Part shown: positions 1 through 8,330 of the stretch, one piece after another
Layout of the letters: each line of letters opens with the position of its first letter
Numbering within the stretch: the stretch's first letter is position 1
Assembly (NCBI RefSeq): GCF_000718135.1
Contig: NZ_JOEM01000006.1
Location: 124,001 to 188,000, forward strand
Length of the DNA: 64,000 nucleotides
Reading direction: 5' to 3'
Source of the DNA: Streptomyces cyaneofuscatus
GTDB lineage: Bacteria; Actinomycetota; Actinomycetes; Streptomycetales; Streptomycetaceae
The notes under the pieces: model-generated
Database searches by the model: none
What the model was told of the DNA's origin: nothing
Seen by the model: only the letters and a program-made list of their open reading frames with translations
Program-made: the position numbers and the translations under genes

Positions 1-923
1 CCACCGTGACCGAGGCCCTCCACCCGGCGCAGCAGCACCTCCACACCGGTCAGGAAGTCGAGCTGGTCCAGCGGCGAATCCACCTCGTCGAACAGGTTCC
101 GGTTCTCAGCGAGCAGTTCGAGCCCACGCGCCTCGTTGCCGGTCAGCGCGCAGAACTCCAGGTGCCGGCCGACCTCCCCGGCCATCGACGGATTGCGGCG
201 GCAGGCCCGGTACCCGGCGAGGTGCAGCTCCCGGGCCCGGTCGGCGTGGCCGGTGCGCAGCAGGGGCAGCAGCGCGTACGAGACGGAGCGGGCCGGCTCC
301 TCCTGGCAGGATTCCTTTCCGGCCAGGACCGGCGCCCAGACCTCCAGCGCGCGCTCGTCGTCGCCCGCGGCGACGCGGTACAGGGCGCGCTCGCAGATCT
401 CGCAGGCCTCGCAGTCGCTGTGCGGGGTCCGGCGGCGGCCCGCCCAGAGCTCGTAGGCGAGGGTGGGGTCCTCACCCACGTGGACGGCGAGCTGGTAAGC
501 CTGCCCGTAGTAGGGCTGGAGGCCCAGGCCCTCCTTCTCGTACCGGTCGCGCATCTCGGTCAGCCACTGGCGCAGGCTGGCCAGCGGTATCTCGGGCAGC
601 GCGCGCAGGGCGTTGGCCACCCACTTGAACCGCCAGAACAGCTGAGCCCGCAGGCGCTCGTCGAAGGCGTCGGGCTGCTCGTCGAAGAGGGTGAGCAGGC
701 GGGCGAAGACGACGGGCGACTTCCGGGGGTCGGAGCCGTAGGTGTACGCCTCCTGGAGTTCGAGGAGGGCGTGGATGAGGGGTACGGGTTCGGCGAACCG
801 CTCGGCGGCGTCGACGAGTTCCTCGGCGGTGACGGTCCGGATGCGGCCGTAGGGGAGCTGGTGGTTCTCCCGGAGCGCGTGGAACAGCTCGTCGGTGCTC
901 TGGGGGTGAGGTGCGGTGGGCAT
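1..923 (-). CDS. TPR-type protein, partial (C-terminus beyond window)
   Basis: The gene starts at ATG 923 and runs off the left edge, leaving about 307 codons. The visible protein is soluble and helical, with repeated Ala/Leu/Glu-rich segments such as RALEVWAPVLAGKESC and RARELHLAGYRACRRNPSMA. These resemble degenerate tetratricopeptide repeats. A cysteine cluster, HSDCEACEICERAL, lies around residues 160-175. It begins 13 bp downstream of the end of the HSP90-family gene on the same strand, so the two are probably co-transcribed. A TPR partner next to an HSP90 would fit a co-chaperone or client adaptor, but that role is inferred from position. No catalytic motif is visible. Confidence 0.6.
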   Translation of the reverse strand, partial: MPTAPHPQSTDELFHALRENHQLPYGRIRTVTAEELVDAAERFAEPVPLIHALLELQEAYTYGSDPRKSPVVFARLLTLFDEQPDAFDERLRAQLFWRFKWVANALRALPEIPLASLRQWLTEMRDRYEKEGLGLQPYYGQAYQLAVHVGEDPTLAYELWAGRRRTPHSDCEACEICERALYRVAAGDDERALEVWAPVLAGKESCQEEPARSVSYALLPLLRTGHADRARELHLAGYRACRRNPSMAGEVGRHLEFCALTGNEARGLELLAENRNLFDEVDSPLDQLDFLTGVEVLLRRVEGLGHG

Positions 924-935
924 CGTCAGCTGTCC

Positions 936-2783
936 TTAGCTGTCCTTGCGGAGGGCATGGGCGAGAAGGTCGAGGAAGGAGCGGTTGATCAGGCTCGACT
1001 CGGCGGGCCGGAGCGGGCGCCGGGAGAGCAGCGCGGCCTGCCCGTAGAGGGCCTCGGCGCTCGTACGGGCCAGCTCGGGCTCGTCGATGGCCACGGCGGT
1101 GCGCACCAGCGGGTTGAGCTGGTTGAGGATCAGCTGGGCGCGCGGGGCCTCCTGGCGTAGCGCGCCGAGGATGTCGCCCCACAGGCCGCCCTCCTGCTCC
1201 CGGGCGAGCTGGGAGCGGGTGCGCTCGTGCCGGGCCTCGCGGCTGTCGACGAGCAGGGCGGGCGCGGACGCGGGGTGGAACGTACGCAGCGCGACATCGC
1301 AGTCGAAGACGGCCAGCGCGTCGCGGGCCAGGGCGAGGTAGGCCGAGGCGGCCAGTTCGGTCTCGCGGTCGACGGGGTCGAGGTGGGCGGTGAGGGTGGC
1401 CGGATCGAGGTCGGCGACGCTCGCCTCGGGCCTGATCTCGGGGAGCCGGTGGACCAGTTCGCGGTCGTAGGTGTAGCCGCCGTTGACGACGCCGAGCCCG
1501 GCGGCCGAGGCGATCGCCGCGACCTGCCGGAACTCCTCCACGCTCGACGTGACGAGCACCGTGCGGTGGGTGCGCGCGAACTCGTCGAGGGTGGTGTGCC
1601 CGTCGGTGGTCTCGAACGGCAGCCAGGGCAGCAGCAGCCGCAGGATCTCGTCGTCGTGCACGGCGAGCGACTTCACGGCCAGGTGGTGGGCCTGGAGGAA
1701 CCGCCCGAGCAGCTCCGGGTCGCTGGCGGCGGCCCGGGCGATCCACGCGCGCATCCGTTCGGCGAGGGCGTCGCGTACGGCGGCGAGCGTGTCGTCCTCG
1801 TACAGGGACTCGCGGGATGCGGTCGGGCGGAGGCTCTCGGCGTCGATGACGCAGCGGACGAAGAAGGCCCACTCCGGCAGGATCTCGTCGGCCTGCTCGG
1901 AGAGCAGCATCCCCTTGACGTGCACCCGATGACCGTGACGCCGCCCGGCGGGCACCGCCTCGGGCAGCACGCAGGCGATGCCCTTCAGCCCGACGGCCGG
2001 CAGGTCCAGCTCGATGGTGTCCAGCGGGGCGAACCCGAAGACCTCCTCGCCGTACGCGGCCAGCGCACGGGACCGGGAGCCAGGGGTGGGGAACGTACGC
2101 GCCCAGGGCGCTGGTTCGGGGTTGACGGAGACCGCCGCCGCCCCCGCCGTACCGTCGCTGAAGGTCACCGGATGCCGCAGCAGAGACCCGAAGTGCCGCC
2201 CCAGCGCGTGTACTTGTGCGGGCCGGGTCCACTCCCCCGTATCGCTGCGCGGCGTGAGCGTGACGGTGGTCCCGGGCAGAGGCCGGGCGGAGGCGGGCAG
2301 GGTCCGCACGCTGTAGCTGCCGTCCCCGTGTCCGCGCCACTCCACGGCGGGTGCGTCGGGGGTCCGGGCGGAGCGGCTGACCACATGGATCTCATCCGCG
2401 ACGAGAAAGCACGACAGCAGCCCGATCCCGAACTGCCCGATGAAGTCGCCGCGTTGCTCGGCGATCCCGTCGGCGCGCTTGCTGCTGCGCCCGATCGTGG
2501 CGAGGAAGGTGTGGACGTCCGCCTCGCTGAGCCCGACGCCGTCGTCCTCGACGCGGACCACGGACCCGTCGGCGAACAGCCGGATGCCGAAGGCACCGTC
2601 GGGCGCGTCCGGTTCGAGGCCACGCCGGGCGGTCAGGGCGTCGACCGCGTTCTGGAGGAGCTCGCGCAGATAGACGCGGGGGCTGGAGTAGAGGTGGTGG
2701 GAGAGGAGATCGACGAGGCCGCGCAGATCCACCTGGAAGGCGCGGTCGGCGCCGTCCGGGGACGCGGGACGGGGGAGAGTCAT
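936..2783 (-). CDS. HSP90-family (HtpG-like) molecular chaperone
   Basis: The protein has 615 aa. The N-terminal GHKL ATPase is clear: ELLQNAVDAL (residues 41-50, with the Mg-binding Asn), EDDGVGL (79-85), and the ATP lid and glycine motif GQFGIGLLSCF (116-126). HSP90 proteins are ATP-driven dimeric chaperones of the cytosol. The start at ATG 2783 was chosen because HSP90 homology begins within 20 residues of it; no strong SD is visible. It is shorter and more divergent than canonical HtpG, like the actinobacterial 'HSP90 family protein' group. It lies upstream of the TPR gene, probably as one operon. Confidence 0.85.
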   Translation of the reverse strand: MTLPRPASPDGADRAFQVDLRGLVDLLSHHLYSSPRVYLRELLQNAVDALTARRGLEPDAPDGAFGIRLFADGSVVRVEDDGVGLSEADVHTFLATIGRSSKRADGIAEQRGDFIGQFGIGLLSCFLVADEIHVVSRSARTPDAPAVEWRGHGDGSYSVRTLPASARPLPGTTVTLTPRSDTGEWTRPAQVHALGRHFGSLLRHPVTFSDGTAGAAAVSVNPEPAPWARTFPTPGSRSRALAAYGEEVFGFAPLDTIELDLPAVGLKGIACVLPEAVPAGRRHGHRVHVKGMLLSEQADEILPEWAFFVRCVIDAESLRPTASRESLYEDDTLAAVRDALAERMRAWIARAAASDPELLGRFLQAHHLAVKSLAVHDDEILRLLLPWLPFETTDGHTTLDEFARTHRTVLVTSSVEEFRQVAAIASAAGLGVVNGGYTYDRELVHRLPEIRPEASVADLDPATLTAHLDPVDRETELAASAYLALARDALAVFDCDVALRTFHPASAPALLVDSREARHERTRSQLAREQEGGLWGDILGALRQEAPRAQLILNQLNPLVRTAVAIDEPELARTSAEALYGQAALLSRRPLRPAESSLINRSFLDLLAHALRKDS

Positions 2784-2873
2784 CGGACAGTCCAAGGAAG
2801 AGAGCCGCGAGCGGCGTACGGAGGCAGGGACGTACGGAGGCACGGGGTGCGGAGAGGGACCGGAACCCCCCGC

Positions 2874-3866
2874 TCAGGCGCGGTTGTGACGGTGCCGATG
2901 GGCGAACTGCCCCTCCGGATCATCGAAATAGGTCCAGGGCCATCCGGTGTAGGCGCCGTCGAGCGCGCGGAAGACACGCCGGACCGTGTGGCGCTCGTCG
3001 GCGATCGACAGGGCCATGGCGAACATGCTGAAGTCGTGCTGCCACCCCGGACGCCGTACGTAGGCGGGGTGGAGGATGCTGTGGTCGGCCGCGTCGCGCA
3101 ACTCCGCCCGGAACTCGTCGGTTCCGAGGATGTCCGGGTCGTCCGACTCGACCCACTCCTCGATGGCGGCCATGGCGATCACGCAGCCGAGCGGATGTCC
3201 CTGCGGAGCCCGCCCGAGCGCCTCCCGGGCGAACGCCAGCGCCTCCCCCGGCTCGCCGCCCCACCGGGGCTGCAACTGCGACACCCAGTCGATGTGGACC
3301 TCCAGATCCAGCGGGTCACGGCGCAGGGCGGCGTCGAACCGGGCCCGGTTGACGCCCTCGCCCAAGGACAGCCCCCGCCCGGAGGTGAGGAGCCGGCGCC
3401 AAGGGGTGACCCACGAGGGCTCCAACTCCGCTGCGGCCAGAAGCTGTTCCTCCGCCAGAGCAAGCCGCTCCTTGAAAACCCGCCACTGCTCCTGGGTGAC
3501 ATCGACGGCCCGCGCGGAGGTACGCGCCTCCCACCCCCAGCTGACATGCCGCGCCCCGGATATCAGCAGAGCGGCAGCCCGATGCTCGGGGTCTCCCTCC
3601 ACGGCCTGCCCGATCCACTCCTCCACCCCGTCCACCTCGGCCAGCTCACCGAGCACACGATGGTCCCGCCCGATGTCGAAGGCCCCGAGCGCGCCCTTGA
3701 CGCCCTCCCACTCCCCGGCGTCAGCCGCCTCGACCAGCGCGAGCACCCGCCGGTCCCCCAGCGCCCGGAGCGTGTGGGTCCCGTTCTTCCGCTGACGCGC
3801 GGCGGGCAGAACGTACGGATCCTCCGCCGGTCTCTCCCCACCCCTGCCGAACAACTTGCCGAGCAT
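2874..3866 (-). CDS. conserved hypothetical protein, tetratricopeptide-like
   Basis: The protein has 330 aa. The start at ATG 3866 is supported by a GGGGAGGG SD. It opens MLGKLFGRGGERPAEDPYVL and has helical repeats around ADAGEWEGVKGALGAF and residues such as GSEALAFAREALGRAPQGHP-like Ala-rich helices, which may be TPR-like. There is no signal peptide or membrane segment. The function is not recognised. It lies 90 bp upstream of the HSP90 gene on the same strand. The 5' region (3920-3955) holds two DnaA-box-like words, TTTCCACA and ATTCACA, which may be coincidental. Confidence 0.65.
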   Translation of the reverse strand: MLGKLFGRGGERPAEDPYVLPAARQRKNGTHTLRALGDRRVLALVEAADAGEWEGVKGALGAFDIGRDHRVLGELAEVDGVEEWIGQAVEGDPEHRAAALLISGARHVSWGWEARTSARAVDVTQEQWRVFKERLALAEEQLLAAAELEPSWVTPWRRLLTSGRGLSLGEGVNRARFDAALRRDPLDLEVHIDWVSQLQPRWGGEPGEALAFAREALGRAPQGHPLGCVIAMAAIEEWVESDDPDILGTDEFRAELRDAADHSILHPAYVRRPGWQHDFSMFAMALSIADERHTVRRVFRALDGAYTGWPWTYFDDPEGQFAHRHRHNRA

Positions 3867-3989
3867 GCCGCGCCCTCCCCTGGTCCCGCGTGATCTTCGG
3901 GTGCAGCATAAGGGGGCTCTGGGGCCCTGTTTCCACAGGGTATTCACAGATACTTCACGCGTACGGGTCCGGGTACGGGGACCCCCGCC

Positions 3990-4164
3990 TCAGCACGCAC
4001 CGCCGCCCGCATGGACGGACCCGTTCTCGACATCGTCGGCGTGGACAACGGCATCCGGGATGTCCATGAAATGCATGAGGGCCTTGAGCTGAAGCTCGAA
4101 GAACTCGACGAACGCGTAGAAGTCGTAGAGGACGACTTCCTCAACGGCGCACCCCTGGGCCTGC
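3990..4164 (-). pseudogene. C-terminal gene fragment, minus strand
   Basis: Read on the minus strand, this stretch has about 80-90% G/C third positions and translates to a plausible C-terminus containing VLYDFYAFVEFFELQLKAL and MDIPDAVVHADDVENG, ending at a TGA at 3990-3992. Above about 4165 the frame loses coding character and has no start. It abuts a fragment of another gene on the opposite strand. I read it as the 3' remnant of a gene broken by a rearrangement; the family is not recognised. Confidence 0.3.
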
Positions 4165-4165
4165 A

Positions 4166-4504
4166 GTGCGCGACGCGGTCTGGAAGAGCTGCTCCTGGCC
4201 CTACAGTGCCAACCACCACCACCCGCTCGGCGAGTTCGTCGACCGCATGCAGCGCCTGGTCCGCCCGGGCGGTGTGTTCGGCGCGGAGTTCATGATGCCC
4301 GTCGAAAGACGTCACCACATGATCGAGCACTACACCTCCCCGGAGCGCCTTCACCCCCACTTCATCGGCGACTGGGAGGTCCTGCTCACCCTGCGCACCA
4401 CCGAGTTCACCGAGCGGCCCCACGTCGGCCAGCTGCATGACCACACCCACCGCATGGGCCTGCTGCTCGCGGCCCGGACGTCCACCCTCACCGACCACTT
4501 CTGA
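4166..4504 (+). pseudogene. methyltransferase-like C-terminal fragment
   Basis: A 112-codon open frame from GTG 4166 ends at TGA 4502-4504, just before the CYTH gene. Codon use is typical of Streptomyces coding DNA. The protein contains RLVRPGGVFGAEFMMPVE, resembling the motif-III region (LxPGGxF) of class I SAM-dependent methyltransferases, but the SAM-binding N-terminal half is absent. The end overlaps the SD of the next gene, so it was probably the upstream member of that operon. It may be a truncated relic, or less likely a short functional protein. Confidence 0.35.
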
Positions 4505-4515
4505 GAGAAGGCTCC

Positions 4516-5103
4516 ATGAAGCACGAGTACGAGGCGAAGTTCCTGGCCGTGGACGTCGCCGGCCTGCAGAACAAGCTGAGCGCCCTCGGTGCTGTCCAGG
4601 CGTTTCCCCGCACTCTCCTCACCCGCAAGATCTTCGAGAACGACTTCCTCGACGGCGGGGCCTGGATTCGGCTGCGGGACGAGGGCACCCGCTCGACGCT
4701 CACCCTCAAGCAGGTCACCGACGCCACGACGATCGACGGCACCAAGGAGATCGAGACCGAGGTCACCGACCTGCACGCCATGGCCGATATCCTGCGCCGG
4801 GTAGGCCTCATCGAGGTCCGTTACCAGGAGAACTACCGCGAGGAATGGCGCCTGGGCGAGGTCGCCTTCGACTTCGACACCTGGCCGGACCTTCCCACCT
4901 TCCTGGAGATCGAAGGGCCCGACGAGGCGTCGGTGCGCCAGGCCGCCGCGCTGCTGGACCTCGACTACTCCGAGGCCCGGTTCGGCAGCGTCGACGAGAT
5001 CTACAAGAGCGAGTCCGGCCGCGACATCCTCGCCGAGCCCACGCTCCTGTTCTCCGAAGCCGAGAAGCAGAAGGACGCTTCTCCTACGGCCCAGGACCGT
5101 TGA
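4516..5103 (+). CDS. CYTH-domain protein (adenylate cyclase class 2 / ThTPase-like)
   Basis: The protein has 195 aa. It starts with EYEAKF (residues 4-9), the ExExK signature of CYTH phosphohydrolases and cyclases, which bind triphosphates through metal ions in a beta-barrel tunnel. Further family features are RKIFENDFLD, WIRLRDEG, LTLKQV and a late EIEGPDEASV. Members include class IV adenylate cyclases, thiamine triphosphatases and inorganic triphosphatases; the sequence does not separate these. The start is ATG 4516 after a GAGAGAAGG SD. Length is normal for the family. Confidence 0.8.
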   Translation: MKHEYEAKFLAVDVAGLQNKLSALGAVQAFPRTLLTRKIFENDFLDGGAWIRLRDEGTRSTLTLKQVTDATTIDGTKEIETEVTDLHAMADILRRVGLIEVRYQENYREEWRLGEVAFDFDTWPDLPTFLEIEGPDEASVRQAAALLDLDYSEARFGSVDEIYKSESGRDILAEPTLLFSEAEKQKDASPTAQDR

Positions 5104-5122
5104 TCACGGAGGGAGACGAGCG

Positions 5123-5311
5123 ATGCTGACGGAAGTCGCCGTACAGCGCAGGCGCCGCAGCGTGAGCTCCGTGGGCAGGGCCGGGGGGGTGTGGACACTC
5201 CCGACAGGAGCCTGCCCAAAACGAACGACCCGTTGCTTCCCACTACCCGCGGGGATCACGCAGGCAACTCCACGGCCACCCAGGCCGTGGACCCGCCATG
5301 CCCCGAGCAAC
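5123..5311 (+). other. ORF start with good SD, interrupted at the island border
   Basis: An ATG at 5123 follows a good SD (GGAGGGAGACGAGCG) directly after the CYTH stop. The encoded residues MLTEVAVQRRRRSVSSVG and onward have no recognisable family, and the frame runs into the tRNA-derived repeat at 5312. This may be the 5' end of a gene cut by island insertion, or chance. Nothing else is visible in 5104-5311. Confidence 0.25.
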
Positions 5312-5396
5312 AGAAAACCCCAGGTCACGGGCTATGTGACCTGGGGTTTTTCTGAGCCGCCTTCGGGATTCGAACCCGAGACCTACGCATTACGAG
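5312..5396. repeat. left attachment-type direct repeat (tRNA-Thr 3' half plus terminator)
   Basis: This is 85 bp with 84 identities to 17698-17782 in the same orientation; the single mismatch is T versus C in the terminator tail. It contains a tRNA terminator hairpin (arms 5316-5328 and 5336-5348) and the 3' part of tRNA-Thr from the anticodon loop onward. Direct repeats of a tRNA 3' end are the classical signature of site-specific integration by a phage-type integrase. Confidence 0.92.
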
Positions 5397-5464
5397 ACCG
5401 CGAGCACTCATGTCGGGTGGTGCCCCGTTGTGCTGGCCCATGACGTTTCTCCTGATCAGAGCAT
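5325..5464 (-). other. truncated ORF start reading into the left repeat
   Basis: On the minus strand, AGGAGA lies 6 nt before an ATG at 5443 that encodes MGQHNGAPPDMSARG and then reads straight into tRNA-derived sequence. A frame ending in VAEAKLLHML stops just before it, at about 5462. The arrangement looks like two tandem small genes, the second cut by the att site. In mobile elements this is the usual place of the int/xis genes, so it may be a relic of a deleted recombinase region. This is inference only. Confidence 0.25.
5355..5396 (-). pseudogene. truncated tRNA-Thr(CGT), 3' 42 nt only
   Basis: This is identical to the last 42 nt of the intact tRNA-Thr at 17741-17814, from the anticodon loop to the discriminator base. 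The D arm, anticodon 5' strand and acceptor 5' strand are missing, so it cannot make a tRNA. It is the remnant left at the distal end of the integrated element. Confidence 0.92.
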
Positions 5465-5679
5465 GTGCAGCAGCTTGGCCTCTGCCACCCCGTGCTGCAC
5501 CGTCCAAAGGCGCCCGTCCACCGCCCGTCCACCGGCGAGGCCGCGCGACCGCACATCCCTGTCAGGCCGCGTGGCTCTCCACGAGGACCGGGCACGTTGG
5601 GCGGAGGTACGAGGGCGACTGTCATTTTCCTGCAACGCGCGGCCGCCCGGCACCGCTGCAAGGCCCACTCCGCGAAACG

Positions 5680-5718
5680 CAGTCGGGCCCCGGCGCCATT
5701 GGCGCCGGGGCCCGACTG
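5680..5718. terminator. perfect 39-nt palindrome beside the first copy of the island repeat element
   Basis: The arms 5680-5698 and 5700-5718 are fully complementary (19 bp, GC-rich, almost no loop). It occupies the same relative place as the hairpin at 14555-14586 in the second element and is followed by the same word, CTGCTACACCA. It could be a terminator or a leader hairpin. Confidence 0.5.
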
Positions 5719-5790
5719 CACTGCTACACCACCCACCGGCCCTGATACTGCGCCGGAAAGGCGTACCACTGATACCGCGAACCGCTGGTG

Positions 5791-6165
5791 ACCTCTCACA
5801 GCGCCACTCCGGCAGCCAGCCCCGTCGCCCATCCTGCATCTGCTCGGGCTTAGAACCCCTCTACCGAACTTCCCGGTACGCGCGCCGCAGCCTGACGCCA
5901 TTTACCGAGGAACCAACTGGTACTGCTGACTGCGGTACTGCCTGCGGTGGCCCCTGATCCACTGCGGGCCACCCGATCCGGGGCCAGTCCCGTCGCCGTC
6001 CTTCAACAATCCTGGCTTCGCAACTCCACCACCGCACCGTCCTGCATCCTGCAACTGCGTCAGTGCTTCACGGCAGTTCATGCCTGCCGGTCCTGCTCGA
6101 TCTCTTGGCTACGGACAGGACACTAGCCCCAGCGATACTCACATGTCTACTTCCGGCACAACAGA
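5791..6165. repeat. island intergenic element, copy A
   Basis: This ~370-bp stretch is non-coding on inspection and matches 14818-15210 in the same orientation. The first ~150 bp align almost base for base, with a more divergent remainder. It contains two copies of a ~42-nt motif at 5817-5858 and 5985-6026 (core CAGYCCCGTCGCC...TCCT...GGCTT). The frame on the minus strand that is open in copy B has a stop here. With 5397-5790 it fills a gene-free stretch up to 6317. Confidence 0.6.
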
Positions 6166-6317
6166 CTTTCTATGGATGCCGCCATTGAAGTCCTGCAGTA
6201 CGCAGAGTCGGCCTTGCGCTCCGGGACGGGGCCTCAAGGTGTGAGCGCTGCCGGAATCGGGCAGGCGGGCCAGCACGGAACAAGCGCCACAACCGATCAC
6301 AGGTGGGGTGTACGCGC

Positions 6318-6734
6318 ATGACCAGCACGCAAATCGCCATCTCAGAGGCGCCCCTCGTACCGACCATGGTCCGAGGCAACAGTGCAGCAGACATCCGCCA
6401 GGCCCGCCGGGCCGCCCGGGTCTTCGCCGACCGCCTGGCCCCAAGGCTCTGTCCGGACGTGGCGGACACCCTTGTCCTGGTGGTCTCCTAGCTCGTCACC
6501 AACGCCCTGCGCCACGGCGACGGCACCTTCGTGCTCCGTCTGAACGCCCACCTCGACGCGGTCGAGGTCGCTGTCGACGACACGAGTCCGCGATGGCCGC
6601 GCGTGCGGACCCCCGACGTGACCGGTTCCGACGGCGGCTTCGGCTGGCCCATGGTCAACCGCCTGGCCCGCACGACCGCGGTCACTCGCCGGGCAGCCGG
6701 AGGCAAGACCGTCACAGCCTTCCTCTCCCGCTGA
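6318..6734 (+). pseudogene. anti-sigma-type HATPase (RsbW/SpoIIAB-like) with amber stop
   Basis: The frame from ATG 6318 to TGA 6732-6734 encodes a 138-residue GHKL kinase-like protein. It is interrupted by TAG at 6489-6491. The context is VLVVS-stop-LVTNALRHGDG. In this family the residue there is Glu, the start of the N-box (ELVTNALRH), so a single G-to-T change (GAG to TAG) explains it. The remainder has the G-box-like GFGWPMVNRLA and is otherwise intact. Such proteins bind and inhibit sigma factors or phosphorylate STAS antagonists. A sequencing error or amber suppression cannot be excluded. Confidence 0.75.
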
Positions 6735-6895
6735 CACTGCCACGGGCAGCAAGACCTCCGGGTCTGATCACCGCAGAGCCGGCGAAAGCCCGAAAGACTG
6801 AACAGGGAAGCAACTGAGGTCGTTCCGGGGCGCATACGGGGCACCTGCGGCAGCAGGGCGGCGATCACCCGTGGCGAGGTTTCGGGCCGCTGCCG

Positions 6896-7171
6896 GTGGT
6901 CGCCCCTCGCGGGGAATTCGACTTCGAGTCCCTGCCGTCTCTGCAAGCACAGATCGAATCCGCCGTCGCGGCCAGCGGGGGAGTGATTCTGGACGCCAGC
7001 GGCATCACGTTCGCCGATTCGATGTTCCTCGTGCTGATCCTCACCTACCATCAGCAGGCCGACCTGCGCATTGTCAGCCCTTCTCCCAAGCTCACACGCC
7101 TGTTCAGCATTCGGGGCGTCGACGCGGTCCTGGACATCTACCCGAGCCTCGATGCGGCTCAGATCATCTGA
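6896..7171 (+). CDS. STAS-domain anti-sigma factor antagonist
   Basis: The protein has 91 aa from GTG 6896, with the STAS fold pattern: APRGEFDFESLPSL, then VILDASGITFADSMFLVLIL (residues 30-49). In RsbV/SpoIIAA proteins the DSxG loop carries the phosphorylated serine; here it reads ADSMF, so a Ser is kept but the following Gly is not. The frame is open upstream to 6818 without a good start, so the N-terminus may be longer or lost. It lies 160 bp downstream of the anti-sigma-type gene, which is the usual pairing. Confidence 0.75.
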   Translation: MVAPRGEFDFESLPSLQAQIESAVAASGGVILDASGITFADSMFLVLILTYHQQADLRIVSPSPKLTRLFSIRGVDAVLDIYPSLDAAQII

Positions 7172-7346
7172 TCCCACCGCAACGCACGGCCGACGCCCTC
7201 GCTGCCGCTCCGCCCCGAACACAGGGACGGAGCAGCTGTCTGTCGGCACACCGAAACCGAAGCTGCCGAGGCAGGCGTGCCAGGGCCGGTCTCGTCGCGG
7301 TGGAGTACCAGCCCCTGGTAGGCGGGCCCGCCGACTGCGCCCAGGT

Positions 7347-7706
7347 TCAGCGAAGGGGCGCGGTGCGGAGAGAAAGGTAGTAGTCACCGACCGCCGACAG
7401 GTAGTCGGGGTCACCTGTCTCGCTGTCGGTGGTGAATCGGGGAGCGGCTTTGATCTCCTCCCGGGACGGTGCGACCTTCACCGTCTGCGCCCTGGTGTCG
7501 ATGGCAATGACAGCACCGGCCGGGATCAGCACGCTTCTGCCGAACTTCCACACACCGGTGTCGACGACCAAGTGCTGCATGCCGGGCTGGTCCTGCTGAC
7601 GGTCTACGTGGCCGATGCCCCCGTCCGCGGCCTCCACGGTGAAGCCCACCAGCGACTGGCCATCCATGTGACCGCTGTCCTGCGCGTACATCCACATACT
7701 GCTCAC
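7347..7706 (-). CDS. PRC-barrel domain protein
   Basis: The protein has 119 aa. The segment DGQSLVGFTVEAADGGIGHV, then LVVDTGVWKFGRSVLIPAGAV, is a typical PRC-barrel with Gly-rich turns. Family members are small adaptor-like proteins often linked to stress responses in actinomycetes. The tail has EIKAAPRF and GDYYLSLR. An AAGGA lies 25 nt upstream of ATG 7706; ATG 7697 is an alternative start. It is convergent with the STAS gene. Confidence 0.75.
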   Translation of the reverse strand: MSSMWMYAQDSGHMDGQSLVGFTVEAADGGIGHVDRQQDQPGMQHLVVDTGVWKFGRSVLIPAGAVIAIDTRAQTVKVAPSREEIKAAPRFTTDSETGDPDYLSAVGDYYLSLRTAPLR

Positions 7707-8129
7707 CGACCCAGTCCTTCATCCCGGCCGACCGCGGACGGTGGCCTGGTCTCCTACGACGGTCTCTTCCTTCCCTGCCACGTGCCGAGCAATCAGCGAT
7801 TCGATGCGGCGGTCGGCGTGTGAGCGAGCCAAGTCCGTTGCCGATGGAGCGGGTTGAGTGGTGGCTTCCGTGACCGCCAAGGCCCTGTGGCGGAGGCGGC
7901 CGTTGCGCGAAGGGCGGGCCAGGGCAGGCCGGCGGAGTACGGCAGCAGTATCCGGAGAGGTGGAGGAATCGTTCTGGCATATGTGACGAATGATCATGGG
8001 GCCGAATCGAACCGCAGCGCACCGGCCGGCAGGGGCAAGCGCAGAGCGGGCCCTCGTCTTCCGGAGCAAGCGCGCGGCAAACATTCCTGCAGCCCAGCTC
8101 ACGCCCGAGAGCAGGCCTCTGACGAAGCG
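7707..8129. other. gene-free stretch
   Basis: There is no convincing gene. A minus frame ending in SHADRRIESLIARHVAGKEETV (stop near 7719) has a protein-like end but poor codon use and no start upstream, so it may be a relic ahead of the PRC-barrel gene. Confidence 0.3.
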
Positions 8130-8330
8130 ATGAACGGGAGTACACCTCTGTACAGTCGGCTCGCCGAAGAATGGTCATCCGAAGGAGCCGCCGTCCCCTG
8201 CCGTCCTGACCCGTTGTGGCAGCGTCTGGTGTCCTTCGAACACTTCAGGCGTGAGACGGAAGGCACGTTGCGCCGACTGCGCCTGGAAGCAGAAGCCCCT
8301 TGGGAGGCGCAGCGGGGTCGGCTCGACTGA
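8130..8330 (+). CDS. small hypothetical protein
   Basis: A 66-aa frame from ATG 8130 contains LYSRLAEEWSSEG, RPDPLWQRLVSFEHF and ETEGTLRRLRLEAEAPWEAQ. It is charged and helical, with no membrane segment. Composition is protein-like, and similar short proteins occur in streptomycetes to my recollection. No SD is obvious. The function is unknown. Confidence 0.4.
   Translation: MNGSTPLYSRLAEEWSSEGAAVPCRPDPLWQRLVSFEHFRRETEGTLRRLRLEAEAPWEAQRGRLD

Noticed and set aside
5225..5285. ACCCGCGGGGATCACGCAGG resembles part of a type I-E CRISPR repeat
   Set aside because: It occurs once, with no regular spacing or second unit; no cas gene is in the window.
7719..8102. Minus-strand frame of 127 codons upstream of the PRC-barrel gene
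   Set aside because: Only the last ~40 codons look protein-like; no SD or start fits and the front has poor codon bias.
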